NCBI RefSeq assembly: GCF_035222275.1
Contig: NC_085886.1
Coordinates: 3,906,001-3,970,000, forward strand
Direction of reading: 5' to 3'
DNA from: Podospora bellae-mahoneyi
Taxonomy: Eukaryota; Ascomycota; Sordariomycetes; Sordariales; Podosporaceae
Length of the DNA: 64,000 nucleotides
Shown here: positions 30,009 through 41,179 of the stretch, piece after piece
How positions within the stretch are numbered: the first letter of the stretch is position 1
Layout: every line of letters starts with the position of its first letter
Program-made: the position numbers and the translations under genes
The notes under the pieces: generated by a model
Databases searched by the model: none
The model's input: only the letters and a program-made list of their open reading frames with translations
Told to the model about the DNA's origin: nothing

Positions 30009-32252
30009 TCACGCGGGGCTTAGCTTGGCTTCATTCGAAACATCTTCAGACTTCATCCTCTCTTCGGCCTGCGCAACAGCACTCTCCCAGTCAGCATTGT
30101 AGAGGTAGAGGAGCTCGAGTGCCGACACACTGGTTAATATCTTGTCAGTAATGCCATTTCCTAGTTGTCTTCAATGTCTTCAAAGATCACCCTCCACTTA
30201 CACGGCAAGCCCCATAGTCAGTCCTGTCCAAAGCCCGCTCAGCTTCCAATCTAGCGCAAACGCCGTCGACAACGAGATGGGCAAGGCGACCAAGTAATAC
30301 GAAAACAGGTTGGCATAGCCTCCGATGGCCTGTCTGCCAACGCCGCGCAAGATGCCGTGAGACACAGCAGCCAAGGCATCAAAAATCTGCATTAAAGCAC
30401 AGACAAGAATTACGCGCTTGGCGATGCCGACAACCTCGTCATCTTCCGTGAAGATGCGTGGAATGGTCTCGTTCAGCACAACTAATACGGTCAGGTTGAA
30501 GCAACCAACAATGAATCCTGCAACAATGGCCTGTACAAAGGTTTAGCAAAAAACTTGTACCAATCAAGAAAGGAGGACATACCACTCTGGCAGTAACCCG
30601 GGCAGCGTCGCTCAGGTGCGCCCCGATGAGATTGGCGACTCGAGTGGATGTGGCAATGGCCAACGGGAATGGAATGTTGAATGAGGTGGAGGTGACGGTG
30701 ACAAGCACGCTCTGTGCTGCAAGTTGCGCGGTCCCAAATTGGCCGGCGGCGATTGTCAAGATTTCCAGCACGGAGAACTGTGCTTCAATCATGATCATAC
30801 CAGGTAGCGCCAGTTTGATCATGGGTCCTATTTTAAATGTCAGCGCCTCAAAAGGGGCAGAAAAGCAGAAACAGGTACGCACCCCAGTTGCTAAAGGCCT
30901 TGCGCGTTAAACCGTTCCAGCACTGAGAGCCATCCAAAAACCGCACGTATGCCACCAACAAGAGCGGCAAGAGATTCTGGGTAATGGCCATCGCTGTGGC
31001 GGCCCCCGCAAAGTGCCAGTCAAACTTGAAGACAAACAAGTAATTGAGAGCGAAGCTCACGGGCGCCCCAATGAGCAAGGCATACGTCGTGGCATGAAAT
31101 AAGCCCTGGGACTGGACGAATCTTTTACCGCTCTCCAAGGCGGCGACTCCGGGCATTCCTACGATAAGAACTCGCAAAAAGAGCGCGGCAAGCGAGGCCG
31201 TTTCCTGATCTGGGACCATGGCGGACAAAATAGGCTCCGAAAACCACCACAGCACAGCAATGGGCACCATGAGGATCCAGAGAAGCCACGTCATCCGTTG
31301 GGCTTGGAGGCCGACGAGGTGCTTGTGCCCCGAGCCGTACGCCTGGGCGCAAAGCGTGTCTAGACAGGTGGAGAGGCCCTGAACAGGAACGTAGCAGGTA
31401 ATGCTTGCCGTCATGGTAGCCACTGGAAAGAGGTGACTGTTAGTAAACTGGCAATTGCTGTGATGCATGAATGGAGCACTCACGATTCACGGCGGCCAGC
31501 TCCACCATTCCCAAGCGTCCCACCGTCAAGACACTCCCAATAGTGACCGAGTAGTGCAAGAGAAAGGTCACAATCAGGGGAGCTGCGTACTGGACCAATG
31601 TCTTGGTCTCTCTCTGCCAAGTCGTCTTGATGGCTTGGGCTGCCACAGCCTCTTCGAACCGCTCGTAAATCTCCTCGGCAGGAGGTGTCGGCAGGGTCTC
31701 GTCGACCCCGGGTGTTCCTCCTCCGAGGAGAGGTGTTGTCTCAGCGGCGGGGGCATCCTGGAAAATGGGCTCCGGGTCTTCGTGGTCCTTGATCTTGGTG
31801 CTGAAAACTCGTCGATAAAGGCGCCAAAAGACATTGTTGCGCTGAGAACGTGGATGTTTTGGTGGCAGAATAGCATTATCGCGTAGGAGACTTATCTCTG
31901 CCTGGAGAGAATCTTCGACCTCGCGCGGATTGGGAACGGGCCGGTCCAATCCTTGAATAGCTATAGTCGAGTAGCCAGACCCGTAGGCAACGCCGTTGGG
32001 GTGGAAGGCGAGTTTGGCATCTTCCGGACGACCATCTGTCTGTGATTCGGCGTCTGATACCTGGGTTTGGGAGTCGTCGTCCGAGGAGCACTCGGCAATA
32101 TCTCTGGTCAAGATTTCGCGAACAATCGGGGAAGTCGCTAGAAATGAAGGGGGGTATGGCAGGCTTTCGGGGATGAACTCTGACAAAACAGACTGGCGGC
32201 GACCTTGAGATCGGCTGTGGATAGGCTGGGGCCCAGATCGAGAGTCGGCCAT
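30009..32252 (-). CDS. MATE-family multidrug/toxin exporter
   Basis: Five exons (32252-31484, 31422-30883, 30827-30583, 30530-30202, 30129-30009) encode 667 residues. A long acidic, Ser-rich cytosolic leader (about 220 residues) holds ETTPLL, a possible acidic dileucine signal for vacuolar sorting. Twelve membrane spans follow. MATE blocks are clear: YSVTIGSVLTVGRLG, VPVQGLSTCLDTLCAQAYGS (the conserved GLxxALDTLCxQAYGA-type motif), PGMIMIEAQFSVLEIL and STRVANLIGAHLSDAARVTA in the second half. Proteins of this class extrude organic cations or metabolites by proton or sodium exchange, at the plasma membrane or vacuole. The start GTCAAGATGGCC fits the consensus. Introns are 52-72 nt. Confidence 0.9.
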
Positions 32253-32984
32253 CTTGACGTTGCGGATGGTTTGTCGAAGGATTCTGTCGTGGTTAGGTTG
32301 ATTTGGAAACACTCAGACTCTGGACGACTCTCGGTCTCGAAAAAGCTTGGAGACAAGGGCCCGGAAAACCGTGGAAGGTACGATGGTTGGGTGAAAGCGG
32401 ACTAAGAAGAAGGTCCCACGGATGGTTGCGCGCAGGCAGTCACTGCTCTATGACATGCACTGTGGCACAAAGGCAAGTCGTGGTAGGTCTTGCTCTCTAC
32501 GATCGACGATGCTCTGCCATCCCAGGGCTGTGGTCCCTTCTTATCTTGATCTGCAAGCATTTCATTTGATAACGGAGGCCATGGAACCCAACAGCAGCCA
32601 CACACCAACACCATCCTGCAAATTAGCGGTGTATGACATTGACATCTATCTGCACTGGCTTATCTTTTGTGTGTATGATAAAAGTAAGATGATACACCCA
32701 TGGTGTGCAGATGCCAAGAAGCAATGGCACTTCGCCTCCGATCGTCCTCCTCCCCAAGGGTTCAGTGACGCAGCTTGGTTTGCAGCTTGCTGCAACTCTC
32801 TTGCAGCTCCCCACCACCCACATGTGTAACGGCGGCCACTGACATCATCGCTGCCACCCTTGAACCAACGAAGGAGCCTCGCCGACCCCCCACCCTGCCA
32901 TGGAGAAAAAGCCCCGAGGACTATCTGCTCCGGCTGGCAACATTGTGAAACCTCAACTCTAAATCCGCAGCGATTCGAATACCT
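32253..32984. other. Intergenic, no supported gene
   Basis: It contains the MATE promoter and the 3' end of the YhhN gene. Short frames only, with no recognisable motif. Confidence 0.45.
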
Positions 32985-33674
32985 TCAAACTCTTGCAACG
33001 GCCCCCAGTGCAATCAGGAACTGCCCACCATAGTACAAGACCCAAACAGCATGATGCATCCAGCCCTGGTGTGCAGATGTCGCCGGAACCAAGAACCTGC
33101 CCGCCGCCAGAATCGAGTCTGAGCTTGCAAACATGACCGCTCCGGTGACAATCTCCCTGCTCTCCAACGTGAGCGCCATCAAAACCATGACAAGAATTGT
33201 CAACGAGTACACGGCAACTGGCGCTCGCAGGTCTTTACCGACCTTGGGCATCAGCTGCACAATCATAACGGGAACCAACATACCCAAAGCCCACGCAGTT
33301 CCAAGACGCCATGTATCGCCGTTTTGCAGCACTTGGAGTTTGGAAACGATATTCCCCGCACCTGGACCAGCGTGGAGAAAGTGAATGATGTACAAAATGT
33401 GCGCAACCAGGAAGCTCGACAGACCGAACAGAAAAGATGTATCATCGTTCCATGCCAGAAAAGCGTCACCTGTTGAGCCCAGGGCCAAAGCACCCACCAA
33501 GAGAGCTGGTCCACCGCGAAGGTAGGTGAAGATCGATAGGAGGGTTGTCGAAGCTGTCTTGGTGACCATGCGCGAAAAACTCGGCGCTGCGCGGACCATG
33601 GCCTGGTAGATAACTGCCGAGCCAATGGAGGCAGCGAGAACAGCCGAGTCTACCGTGTAAGGGTTGGTGGCCAT
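32985..33674 (-). CDS. YhhN/TMEM86-like membrane protein (lysoplasmalogenase family)
   Basis: A single exon encodes 229 residues, almost entirely hydrophobic with about eight expected membrane spans. Family signatures are ALLVGALALGSTGDAFLAWN (the G-x-x-G-D-x-x-L block) and LVAHILYIIHFL (the H-x-x-Y stretch). The TM7-8 region is MFASSDSILAAGRFLVPATS, with a conserved SDxxxA-x-xRF. Animal TMEM86 and bacterial YhhN hydrolyse the vinyl-ether bond of lysoplasmalogens; what fungal members act on is unclear since plasmalogens are rare in fungi. I chose the Met at 33674 (GGCCACCATGGTTG read on the plus strand gives AACCATGGCC on the gene strand). The frame is open to 33803. Confidence 0.85.
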   Translation of the reverse strand: MATNPYTVDSAVLAASIGSAVIYQAMVRAAPSFSRMVTKTASTTLLSIFTYLRGGPALLVGALALGSTGDAFLAWNDDTSFLFGLSSFLVAHILYIIHFLHAGPGAGNIVSKLQVLQNGDTWRLGTAWALGMLVPVMIVQLMPKVGKDLRAPVAVYSLTILVMVLMALTLESREIVTGAVMFASSDSILAAGRFLVPATSAHQGWMHHAVWVLYYGGQFLIALGAVARV

Positions 33675-35808
33675 GGTTGAGTTTGGGGTTTTTGAAGATA
33701 AGAAATAAAGTGAAGTGAAGTGTGGTTTGGTTTTTTCTCGCGAGCTTTGTCCTTTCAGTTCTGACGGTGGACACCGAGGCCCCGGCCACACTTGGCATTC
33801 CATGTGACTGACGTCTTGGCAACACCCTTGATAATCCTAGCAGAATTGAGCTCGATAGGTACTACGCTTGTTCTAGCAATCGGACGTTTGAAATGAACAA
33901 ACTTCTCATACACGCTCATACATGCAAGAAACCCCAAGAAACGGGATGAAAAGCCCTGTTTGTATGTGAAAATGGGATAGCACGAGCCATCATGTACCCT
34001 CTTCGAACAGAGCCGTGCTACTTTTCATAGCAAACCCAAAACACACTTTTCTGGTGATGTTGAATAAATATAAAAATGTTTATGATGACAATTGGTGGAG
34101 CAGCTACTCCAAGCAGGCTTTTCATGCAAAAGCAGACCCGTGGATTTGAGGTAGAGAGTCCACTGTAGCACATCTTCATCCTCAAAATGAGATGAACCAG
34201 CGTTGAAGGAAACTGGATGGGGCGAGACTTGACCCTGTATCTTCAGAATGTGTTCTCTCTTGACATAGCTCACAAGGAGGGGTTGAAATCCGCTACCTAC
34301 ATGACCCGTGGAATCTGTGGTTGCCAGAACCAAACCATAGTATGGGCAAGCTTTGTAACGGCGGCTTTATGTAAGGGGGAAGCTAAGCAATATAATTGCG
34401 CCTCTGCACTCTATTGAATGTAATCTAGAACTACTTTGACGCAGGATTGTTAATTATAAAAATATGCGTAGATAGTACATCAAACCTTACTGAGTTAGTG
34501 AAACACTCAACAGCAACAACCTCTCCCATCACATAGTGTAGCTTTACCAAGAACTATTTCCTGTATCCAAACAATTACCTGTCTAAGTATCACAGTTACA
34601 TAGGTACAGAAAAAAACCCTGTCAGTCAAATTGTGGACAGAAGGGTACCTTAAAGACTGACACAAGCTGGTAGCGTCTTGAAGAAGAAGCACGCTCCTCG
34701 CCAATCTACAGACTGTTTTAAGACCTGTTGGTTAGTTTTCAAGGTCTACTAGTTGTTTGAGAGGTCGAGTATTATCTGCAAATGTCCTTATTCCCAGTAC
34801 GATTCCCTATTGTTTTGTTGGGGACGCTCAGATCACTCAACGAGGCACTCTAAGACGTAAGGTAGAAAAGCCCGAAGGCTCGCTACCGCATAATCTTCAC
34901 CCCATCGCGTAAATATATTGTACGTAACTAGCCTTGACCCATTGGCTACCTTTGTACTTGTTGGGTAGGTACTCAGTGAATCATGCAGACAATGTCGACT
35001 GATCCTAAGAGGCAACGTTGCGGTGACCACGCCCTGTGAAGAAGTAGCATCTACCGGCAATAAGCTACCACCCCAAATTCTATAGATAGCGCAGTGCCTC
35101 GGATCAGGTCTCCTCAGGTGATGCTTCAATGAGACCGCTATGAAGCATGTCGCGTATTCGTCGCGACACCGCATCTTCTTCAACAGTCTTCAACTGGACT
35201 CTGTCTGGCAGCTATCAAACGGTTGTGCAATTCCCAAACGTGCTGCCTTTTTACATGACACCTGCGATGGCTTGTGCCGCACTGAGAAAAAGCAAACATA
35301 AATTTTGCTCACCGAGCCGCCCACCCGGATATTGATTTGTTGACTTCGTGTACCATGTCAAATGGTCAACTCCACGATCCTTCCAGTTCCAAAGTCCCTC
35401 CCAACCACCTCCGTACTCGCAACCGTAACCTCGTCATGAAAACGAGACAATCCCATGACTCTTCCTTAAAACGTGGCGCTCGTGAGAATGGTTGAACACG
35501 ACCCCGGTTGATAAGGACCCTGAATACGAGGAGACAAGTCTTGGCTCGACGGATTGGGATATCGAACCTGCATCGCTCGGCACGCCACTGCACACCCAAC
35601 CCACGCTATTAGGTATATGCAACCGACCCAATACCTTGCAGTCCGACCTTGAACGATGGAGGGGGCACGCGTGCCGGATAGATATAAGTTGAGGATTGTG
35701 CCCGCCTTTGACTGCCAATGTCCTACTCCCATCTCGCTTTCGGTATTCTATACGTCCAGACAGTCGTCTCAAATCAGTCACTCGTTCAACTTTCACTAAG
35801 CAAAAATC
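33675..35808. other. 2.1-kb gene-poor stretch
   Basis: Several frames under 150 codons on both strands show no recognisable domains. 34,000-35,340 is mildly AT-rich and looks non-coding. It may contain lineage-specific transcripts I cannot detect. Confidence 0.4.
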
Positions 35809-36544
35809 ATGAAGCACTTTCTCATGTTTGCTGCCATAGGCGTGACAGGGTTGTAGGTGTCTCATTAGTTCCCATGTTTTCGTCATGCTGACGATTCTTT
35901 CCTCTAGATCTCAGGCTCTCTCCCCGCCCCTGATCACCGCTTCTATCCCTCTCCCATCCGACATCACCTACACCCACACGCAGACTGGATGTCCAACTGT
36001 TACTCAGACACGGGAACTTTGCGCCAGCTGCCCTATTCCAGCTTGTCTTGTGCTTGGAACCATTACGCAGTCCTGCAATTGCCCTACCCCTATCCCTACA
36101 GTCTATCTTGACTACCCATGCTCGGAAAGTTGCAGCGGAATTTGGTGCGCGACCAGCTGGGCTATTGTTCAGGAGTCAGGTTGCACATCTACGGACTCAA
36201 CACCTCCGTCTTCCACTGCCACCATCACCAGCAAGACCAAGCCGTGGCACAACGGCACCCACACTGGTCATAGCACCAAGACCAAGACGACGACCATCAC
36301 TGAGACTGAAACAGATGAGTGCGAGCCAACACTCACCAAGACCACCACAGTGACCATCAGCTCCGAGCCGCCCGTGTTACCGACTTTAGAGACCTCGACG
36401 AATCTCCTTGATGTCGAAACCTCCATCACAATCGCACCTAATGTCACCTTTACCTCGAGAGGCCCAGGAGGTGGCGGGGCAGTGAGCTCCACGAGCGTGG
36501 TCGAGGCGGCTGCTGGAAAGATGCGCATACTTGGATTGTGGTGA
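35809..36544 (+). CDS. Secreted cysteine- and threonine-rich protein
   Basis: Two exons (35809-35852 and 35908-36544) encode 226 residues. The 44-nt first exon plus three codons form a signal peptide (MKHFLMFAAIGVTGLSQA). A compact region (about residues 40-110) carries ten cysteines, including CASCPIPAC, CNC, CSESC and WC. A Ser/Thr-rich stalk follows (TKTKTTTITETETDE), typical of O-mannosylated wall proteins, with NGT and NVT glycosylation sites. The C-terminus has little hydrophobicity, so a GPI anchor is not convincing. It looks like a wall or effector-like secreted protein of unknown function. The splice is supported by frame continuity and by TTGTAGGT and CCTCTAG sites. Confidence 0.7.
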
Positions 36545-37126
36545 GAGGGTCATGTCTAGACGATATGAAATGAATGTGTTTAGTGTACGGAGTGGGGCGT
36601 TGTCGTGGGTGGTGTTTTGTTGTGTAATGGGGAGCTCTTGTTTCTTGGGTAGGCGTCCAATGTAGTGAATGAGGTCGACGTTGTTGATGCTAGACTTTTT
36701 CGTCAGTCTGCCATATCTAGGTGATTTGCTATTCCCATGTGTCGACATTGATGCAGTGTGGGTCGGGGGAGTATCCCCGTCAACGTCTCAGACCTGCAGA
36801 AGACCTGGACCTCCTACCCCTGAACAGGATTTGCATCAATACACACTCTAGCTCCAGCCCATCCAGTGTAGATATCTCGGAATATTCTTCAAATCCACAC
36901 GCTCCGCGCTCTCCACCGTTAACCTGGCACACGTCATCTAACTGGACTCTGCTCCGTCCAGCCCTGTGCCGATAACCCGCATGCGGCTTGGCGTCAGCTA
37001 CCCCGCTGCCTTTACTTGAAGTGCTGCGTTCCGTAGGTATAAAATGGCGCGACTCTATTGCCTTTGCGAATTGATCGAATGAGCCATTTCACGAAAACCA
37101 TCAGGTCAATATCCAACCCAGAAACC
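36545..37126. promoter_or_regulatory. Spacer and PLC promoter
   Basis: A TATAAAA box at 37038-37044 lies 83 bp before the chosen phospholipase start. Upstream sequence is C/T-rich. No gene seen. Confidence 0.5.
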
Positions 37127-38908
37127 ATGTCTGAACCTACCGAACCGTCTTCTCCCACGCGCCGTCTTACTGCCAAGCTTGGCAGGGTCAACCCCTTCAA
37201 GTCGTCCAAGCGATCCAAAGAGGATGAGGACGAGGAAGACATCGGCGAGGATATCGATGACACCACTGTTGCAGGAGGCGGCCACTCTGCGTTTGACCAC
37301 ACCCGCCATGATCTAATGGTGTCGGATGCCATCAAGTCCTTTCTTGCTCGTCAAGGTGTTTTGCCTTCAAAGGATGACCCCGAGGGGCTAGTAACGTTGC
37401 TCGACCAGCGCATGGTCATACCGCCTGCGTCGGTGTTTGACAGATCTCACCCCCTCACCGAGTACTTTATCAGCTCCTCGCACAACACCTACCTGAGGGC
37501 CCATCAACTGTACGGCAAATCTGATGCTGATGCCTACAGGACTATCCTGACGGCTGGGGCACGCTGCGTCGAGATAGACGCGTGGGATAATCCCGATGAC
37601 CCGTCTGAGCCAAAGGTAACTCACGGCTATACTTTGGTTTCGAATGTTCCTTTTCGGGAGGTTTGCGAGGTCATTAGGAACTTTGTTGACTACGAGACGT
37701 CTGCTGGCGCAGCAGCAGCACCTATTCTCCTGTCTCTCGAGAATCACTGCAATCCAAATGGGCAGCTTCGGCTTGTTCAGATCATGAAGGAAGTCTTTGG
37801 TGACAGACTCTTGAGTAAAGCAGTCCGAGACAAGGGACACGAAGAACAGTCCGAGTCGGACCCAGAATCCCACGTGCGCCTCGAGGAGTTGGGCAACAAG
37901 ATCGCCGTCATTGTCGAGTATCACCTCCCCGGAGAGATCGACACATCCGATTCTTCCTCTGATTCCTCTTCTGACGAGGAGGAAGAGGCAAATAAGGAAA
38001 GAGAGGAATACAAAGCCCGCAAAAGGGAGACCGAAGCTGCCATAATCATCCCCGACCTGGAAGAGCTAGGCGTCTATGCCCAGTCGGTGAAGCCAGGCGA
38101 TGATTCATGGTATGCCGGCGAGGGCGTCCTCAGGAACAGGCCGCATCACCACTTAATCAACATATCGGAAGCGGGCTTGGCTCGGCATGCCACCGACGAT
38201 GTCAACACAGCAGCAATACAGCGGCACAACAGCAAACACCTCATGAGGGTTTTCCCCAAAGGCACCAGAATCTCGTCACGAAATCTATCACCCATCCCAT
38301 TTTGGGCACTTGGAGCTCAAATCCTAGCGCTAAACTGGCAGCGTTTCGACGCCAGCATGCAGCTCAACGACGCGCTCTTTGCGGGAACGACGGGTTATGT
38401 CCTCAAGCCCGCGCATCTTCAGCACTCGGGTGGTGGAAGATTGGTCAAAACGAGGAAACGACTGAGGCTCCACGTGGCCGGAGCTAGTGATGTTCCTGTT
38501 CCCAAAGGAAGGGATTCGGTACTCAAGCCGTACGTGACGGTTTCATTGGTGCAGAAGGATGGCACATCGTTGAAGCAGTCAAAGAGAAAGCAGAAGACGT
38601 CAGGTTACAAGAAGCATGGGCTGAGATCTGCCCTGGCTGCTCTTCACTCGGGCGAGGAGAGTCCAGCTGAGACGGATCCGATCTGGGATGAAACTCTGGA
38701 ATGGGAGTTTGAAGACGACGAGCTGGTGTTTCTGCGCATCTTCATCAAGAGTGACGATTCTTTTGCAAGCAATCCCATCTTGGCAGTTACCGCAGTACGA
38801 GTTTTGTATGTGGTTCAGCGGGAGTGGGGATTCCTCAGGATGCTGGACCTAAAAGGGCACGAGACAGGTTGCACCTTGCTGGTTCGCTTTGAGATAGAAG
38901 ACTTGTAG
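37127..38908 (+). CDS. Phosphoinositide-specific phospholipase C
   Basis: The single-exon protein has 593 residues. It hydrolyses PIP2 to diacylglycerol and IP3. The X domain begins around residue 107 with PLTEYFISSSHNTYLRAHQL, carrying catalytic His119, and continues with AGARCVEIDAWD and the second catalytic His in VTHGYTL (His166). A Ser/Asp/Glu-rich linker (about 280-310) separates X from the Y domain (NISEAGLARHA and PIFWALGAQILALNWQ-like PFWALGAQILALNWQRFD). A C2 domain follows (RLRLHVAGASDVPVP to the end). I see no EF-hand pair in front of X, so the N-terminus is shorter than in PLC-delta. An ATG at 37079 would add 16 residues but lies only 35 bp after a TATAAAA box, so I prefer 37127. 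Confidence 0.92.
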   Translation: MSEPTEPSSPTRRLTAKLGRVNPFKSSKRSKEDEDEEDIGEDIDDTTVAGGGHSAFDHTRHDLMVSDAIKSFLARQGVLPSKDDPEGLVTLLDQRMVIPPASVFDRSHPLTEYFISSSHNTYLRAHQLYGKSDADAYRTILTAGARCVEIDAWDNPDDPSEPKVTHGYTLVSNVPFREVCEVIRNFVDYETSAGAAAAPILLSLENHCNPNGQLRLVQIMKEVFGDRLLSKAVRDKGHEEQSESDPESHVRLEELGNKIAVIVEYHLPGEIDTSDSSSDSSSDEEEEANKEREEYKARKRETEAAIIIPDLEELGVYAQSVKPGDDSWYAGEGVLRNRPHHHLINISEAGLARHATDDVNTAAIQRHNSKHLMRVFPKGTRISSRNLSPIPFWALGAQILALNWQRFDASMQLNDALFAGTTGYVLKPAHLQHSGGGRLVKTRKRLRLHVAGASDVPVPKGRDSVLKPYVTVSLVQKDGTSLKQSKRKQKTSGYKKHGLRSALAALHSGEESPAETDPIWDETLEWEFEDDELVFLRIFIKSDDSFASNPILAVTAVRVLYVVQREWGFLRMLDLKGHETGCTLLVRFEIEDL

Positions 38909-39209
38909 GAACAGTTTTCCGTTGACAGCAGAGAGCTTTGGGCTCGGTTGTTAGAATCGGGTTGGGTAGGAGTTCAGGGGTTCAGGGTTTTAGGGGTTCG
39001 GGTGATGTTACTAGTTAGATGGGGTGGATTATTTGTGGTAAACAACTCTTGTTACGGCGAGGCATGTAGAAGGGGTTGGATATTTTCTGCGAAGCTTTCT
39101 GCTATTGTTTGATGTAGAACACCTGTCTGCAAGGCGGTGATCGATTTACAGGCTTGACAACATTTAGATGCCCACACCAATGTTGGAGCTCAGCTAATTC
39201 AAGAAGTGA
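38909..39209. other. Convergent 3' spacer
   Basis: Lies between phospholipase and histidine-phosphatase gene ends. A short imperfect GGGGTTCAGGG repeat at about 38970-39001 is the only feature. Confidence 0.5.
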
Positions 39210-39929
39210 TCAGGGATCTTCGGCAAGGGGAACAGGCGCAAGAACAATCCTCTTGCCCTTTCCATCAAACTTGTCGACTTCTTCCACATAGTAATCCTTC
39301 CATCCGGCCTTTGGCAAATCGATTGTCTCGTCCTCTGTCAAAAATTTCATAAAAACCCCATGTGTAACCACCACGATGCTCGTTTTCAAGTCCTCCCTTT
39401 CTTCGGCGGCCTTCTCGTCTTCCTCCTTCTGCGCCTGCTGAATGTTCTGGGCAACATTCCACAAAATCTTCCTGACCTTCTCCGCCCTTTTGGTTACGCT
39501 CTCATCGTCCGCCGCATAATCGCCCTTTTTTTCCAGCCAGTCGTCACCATCGAGTTCCGAAGCGTTTCCAGCCAAACTGGACCAGACAACATCGGGAAAT
39601 GAAGGGAATCTCTCTTTGAGCACCGAGATGGGAGAGCCAGTGTCGCAGGGCAGGTCGCTTCGCTCTTGGAGGTAGGGGTCCAGTATCAGGTTGTTGCCGC
39701 CTGGGAGAATCGAGCCAAAGGCGTCGAGTGTCGTCTCGATTGCTCTTGTCAGAGGGGAGGTAATGACAACAGCAACAGAGGACAAGTCGGGGAAGGATGC
39801 CTCCAAGGCGGCAGCCTGCTCATGGCCAACTTGGGTTAACCCGGGGTCGCGAATGTTGAAGTCTTTGGTGACATTGTGAACCGACTCGGCATGCCGGACA
39901 AGAAAGATTTGGGGCTTGGCTGGGGACAT
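39210..39929 (-). CDS. Histidine-phosphatase (phosphoglycerate-mutase-like) protein
   Basis: A single exon encodes 239 residues, the usual length for small fungal members. The phosphohistidine motif is FLVRHAES (residues 9-16, His13 being the nucleophile). ITSPLTRAIETT and LQERSDLPCDTG are the conserved phosphate-pocket blocks, and VVVTHGVFMKFL carries the second catalytic His. Many fungal copies are annotated as phosphoglycerate mutase but are general phosphatases, and the substrate here is not determinable. The start (AAAATGTCCCC) has A at -3. An acidic helix (KEEDEKAAEERED) separates the two halves. Confidence 0.9.
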   Translation of the reverse strand: MSPAKPQIFLVRHAESVHNVTKDFNIRDPGLTQVGHEQAAALEASFPDLSSVAVVITSPLTRAIETTLDAFGSILPGGNNLILDPYLQERSDLPCDTGSPISVLKERFPSFPDVVWSSLAGNASELDGDDWLEKKGDYAADDESVTKRAEKVRKILWNVAQNIQQAQKEEDEKAAEEREDLKTSIVVVTHGVFMKFLTEDETIDLPKAGWKDYYVEEVDKFDGKGKRIVLAPVPLAEDP

Positions 39930-40355
39930 TTTGGTGCCCCTGACTCCTGGCTATTTATTTCTATTCTTGCAGCCTTGCTGGAGTTGGAAATGGACCAAGG
40001 GTTACCTATATATTCCCAATTTTCTGCTCGTTGTCCCTCTGCAAACAGCTTGTTTAACTTTTGAAAAGTTCAAAGGGGAGAACATTGCGGGGAATGCGGG
40101 GGAGTTCACTTGTGGCTTTATACTGCTGATGCACTGTGTTGCGTCTTTTGCGCATCAGTTGCACCATCGTGGAATGCTATCATTGGGCAGCTTCGAAGCT
40201 TGCCAAGAAACGAGCTTGAATAACCTAAAAACCATTCACAGACTGAAACGTCCTGTTGGCACTCAGCTTGCTGCTCTGGGTAAAGGGAAGCACCCAACTG
40301 AGCTGCAGCATCAAAATTACCAAGTCCATTACAATTCCAGCATCTACAGTTTCTA
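39930..40355. other. Intergenic
   Basis: Lies between the histidine-phosphatase start and tRNA-Gly. No gene supported. Confidence 0.45.
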
Positions 40356-40426
40356 GCATCAGTGGTTTAGTGGTAAAATCCATCGTTGCCATCGATGGGC
40401 CCCGTGTTCGATTCACGGCTGATGCA
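40356..40426 (+). tRNA. tRNA-Gly (GCC)
   Basis: A 71-nt cloverleaf: acceptor GCATCAG/CTGATGC, D-arm with TTTAGTGGTAAAA, anticodon stem CATCG/CGATG around loop TTGCCAT giving GCC, and T-arm CCGTG TTCGATT CACGG. A run of T follows about 10 nt downstream. No intron. Confidence 0.95.
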
Positions 40427-40825
40427 TCACGACTTCTTTTTTCTGTCTAGCTAGCCCAACCTTGCTGGGATTGCCCTGGAATAGCTTGCTTCCAATCCTC
40501 TTGCATAGAATCTTGTACAGCCGAAGAGGTTTGTGCTGTTCCCTGGTAGCTCATTCAGCGGCTTCTCGGTAGACAGTGAGGGTCCAAGATATCTCAGAAA
40601 GATATCTTGGACAGACAAAATGAAAACCTCGTCTTGGCTGCTAGAACCGCGTTGAATGTCAATGCTTTGTGGCATGGAGCAGGTCCACAGTGACGCGATA
40701 CTGACATTTCTAATGCGAGATGCTGTCACTCTGATTCAGTCCTGGGGAGTCCACTTTGCAGATATATTACCGTGTTTCTTCTCCCCTGCCGAGTGTGTGG
40801 ACAGTCACCTCAAGAAAGCACCAAG
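40427..40825. other. Spacer and promoter of the Tudor-type gene
   Basis: The main structure is a perfect 13-bp inverted repeat listed separately. No other gene seen. Confidence 0.45.
40582..40612. repeat. Perfect 13-bp inverted repeat, 5-nt loop
   Basis: GTCCAAGATATCT and AGATATCTTGGAC flank CAGAA. Each arm also contains the palindrome GATATC. It lies about 214 bp before the small Tudor-type gene. Confidence 0.9.
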
Positions 40826-41121
40826 ATGCCAATCAAATCCTCCACAAGCTTCTCCCCAGGCGACACCGTTCGTTACAAGCCGGTGGGCGGTCCAGACAGC
40901 AACACGTCCGAGTCGGTGGGCAAGATCAAGGATGTCTTGACTGAGCCCGGTAAACAGGCTGGTCGGAACGTCAACGCCAGCGCTGAGATGCCCAGATACG
41001 AGGTTCGTTGGTATTTAATATCCCTCCAAACACACTGTTGACAAGGTGACAGATTGAGAACCTCAATACGGGAAAGACATCTACCATCTACGAGCGGAAC
41101 ATCTTGGGTATCGAGAAGTGA
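40826..41121 (+). CDS. Small Tudor-like (hypervirulence-associated) protein, 81 aa
   Basis: Two exons (40826-41002, 41053-41121; 50-nt intron) encode 81 residues. The sequence FSPGDTVRYKPVGGP, then VGKIKDVLTEPGKQAG, PRYEIENLNTGKTSTIYE and RNILGIE match the compact SH3/Tudor-like barrel of the family named hypervirulence-associated protein TUDOR domain (PF11160). Members are small, usually cytosolic, and of unclear molecular role. The start CCAAGATGCC has A at -3. The intron is phase 0 and falls inside the barrel. Confidence 0.8.
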
Positions 41122-41179
41122 TCAGATGGATTGATGTCGAGAATAGAAGTCAGAATGGAAATACAAAGTCCCAGTCATA

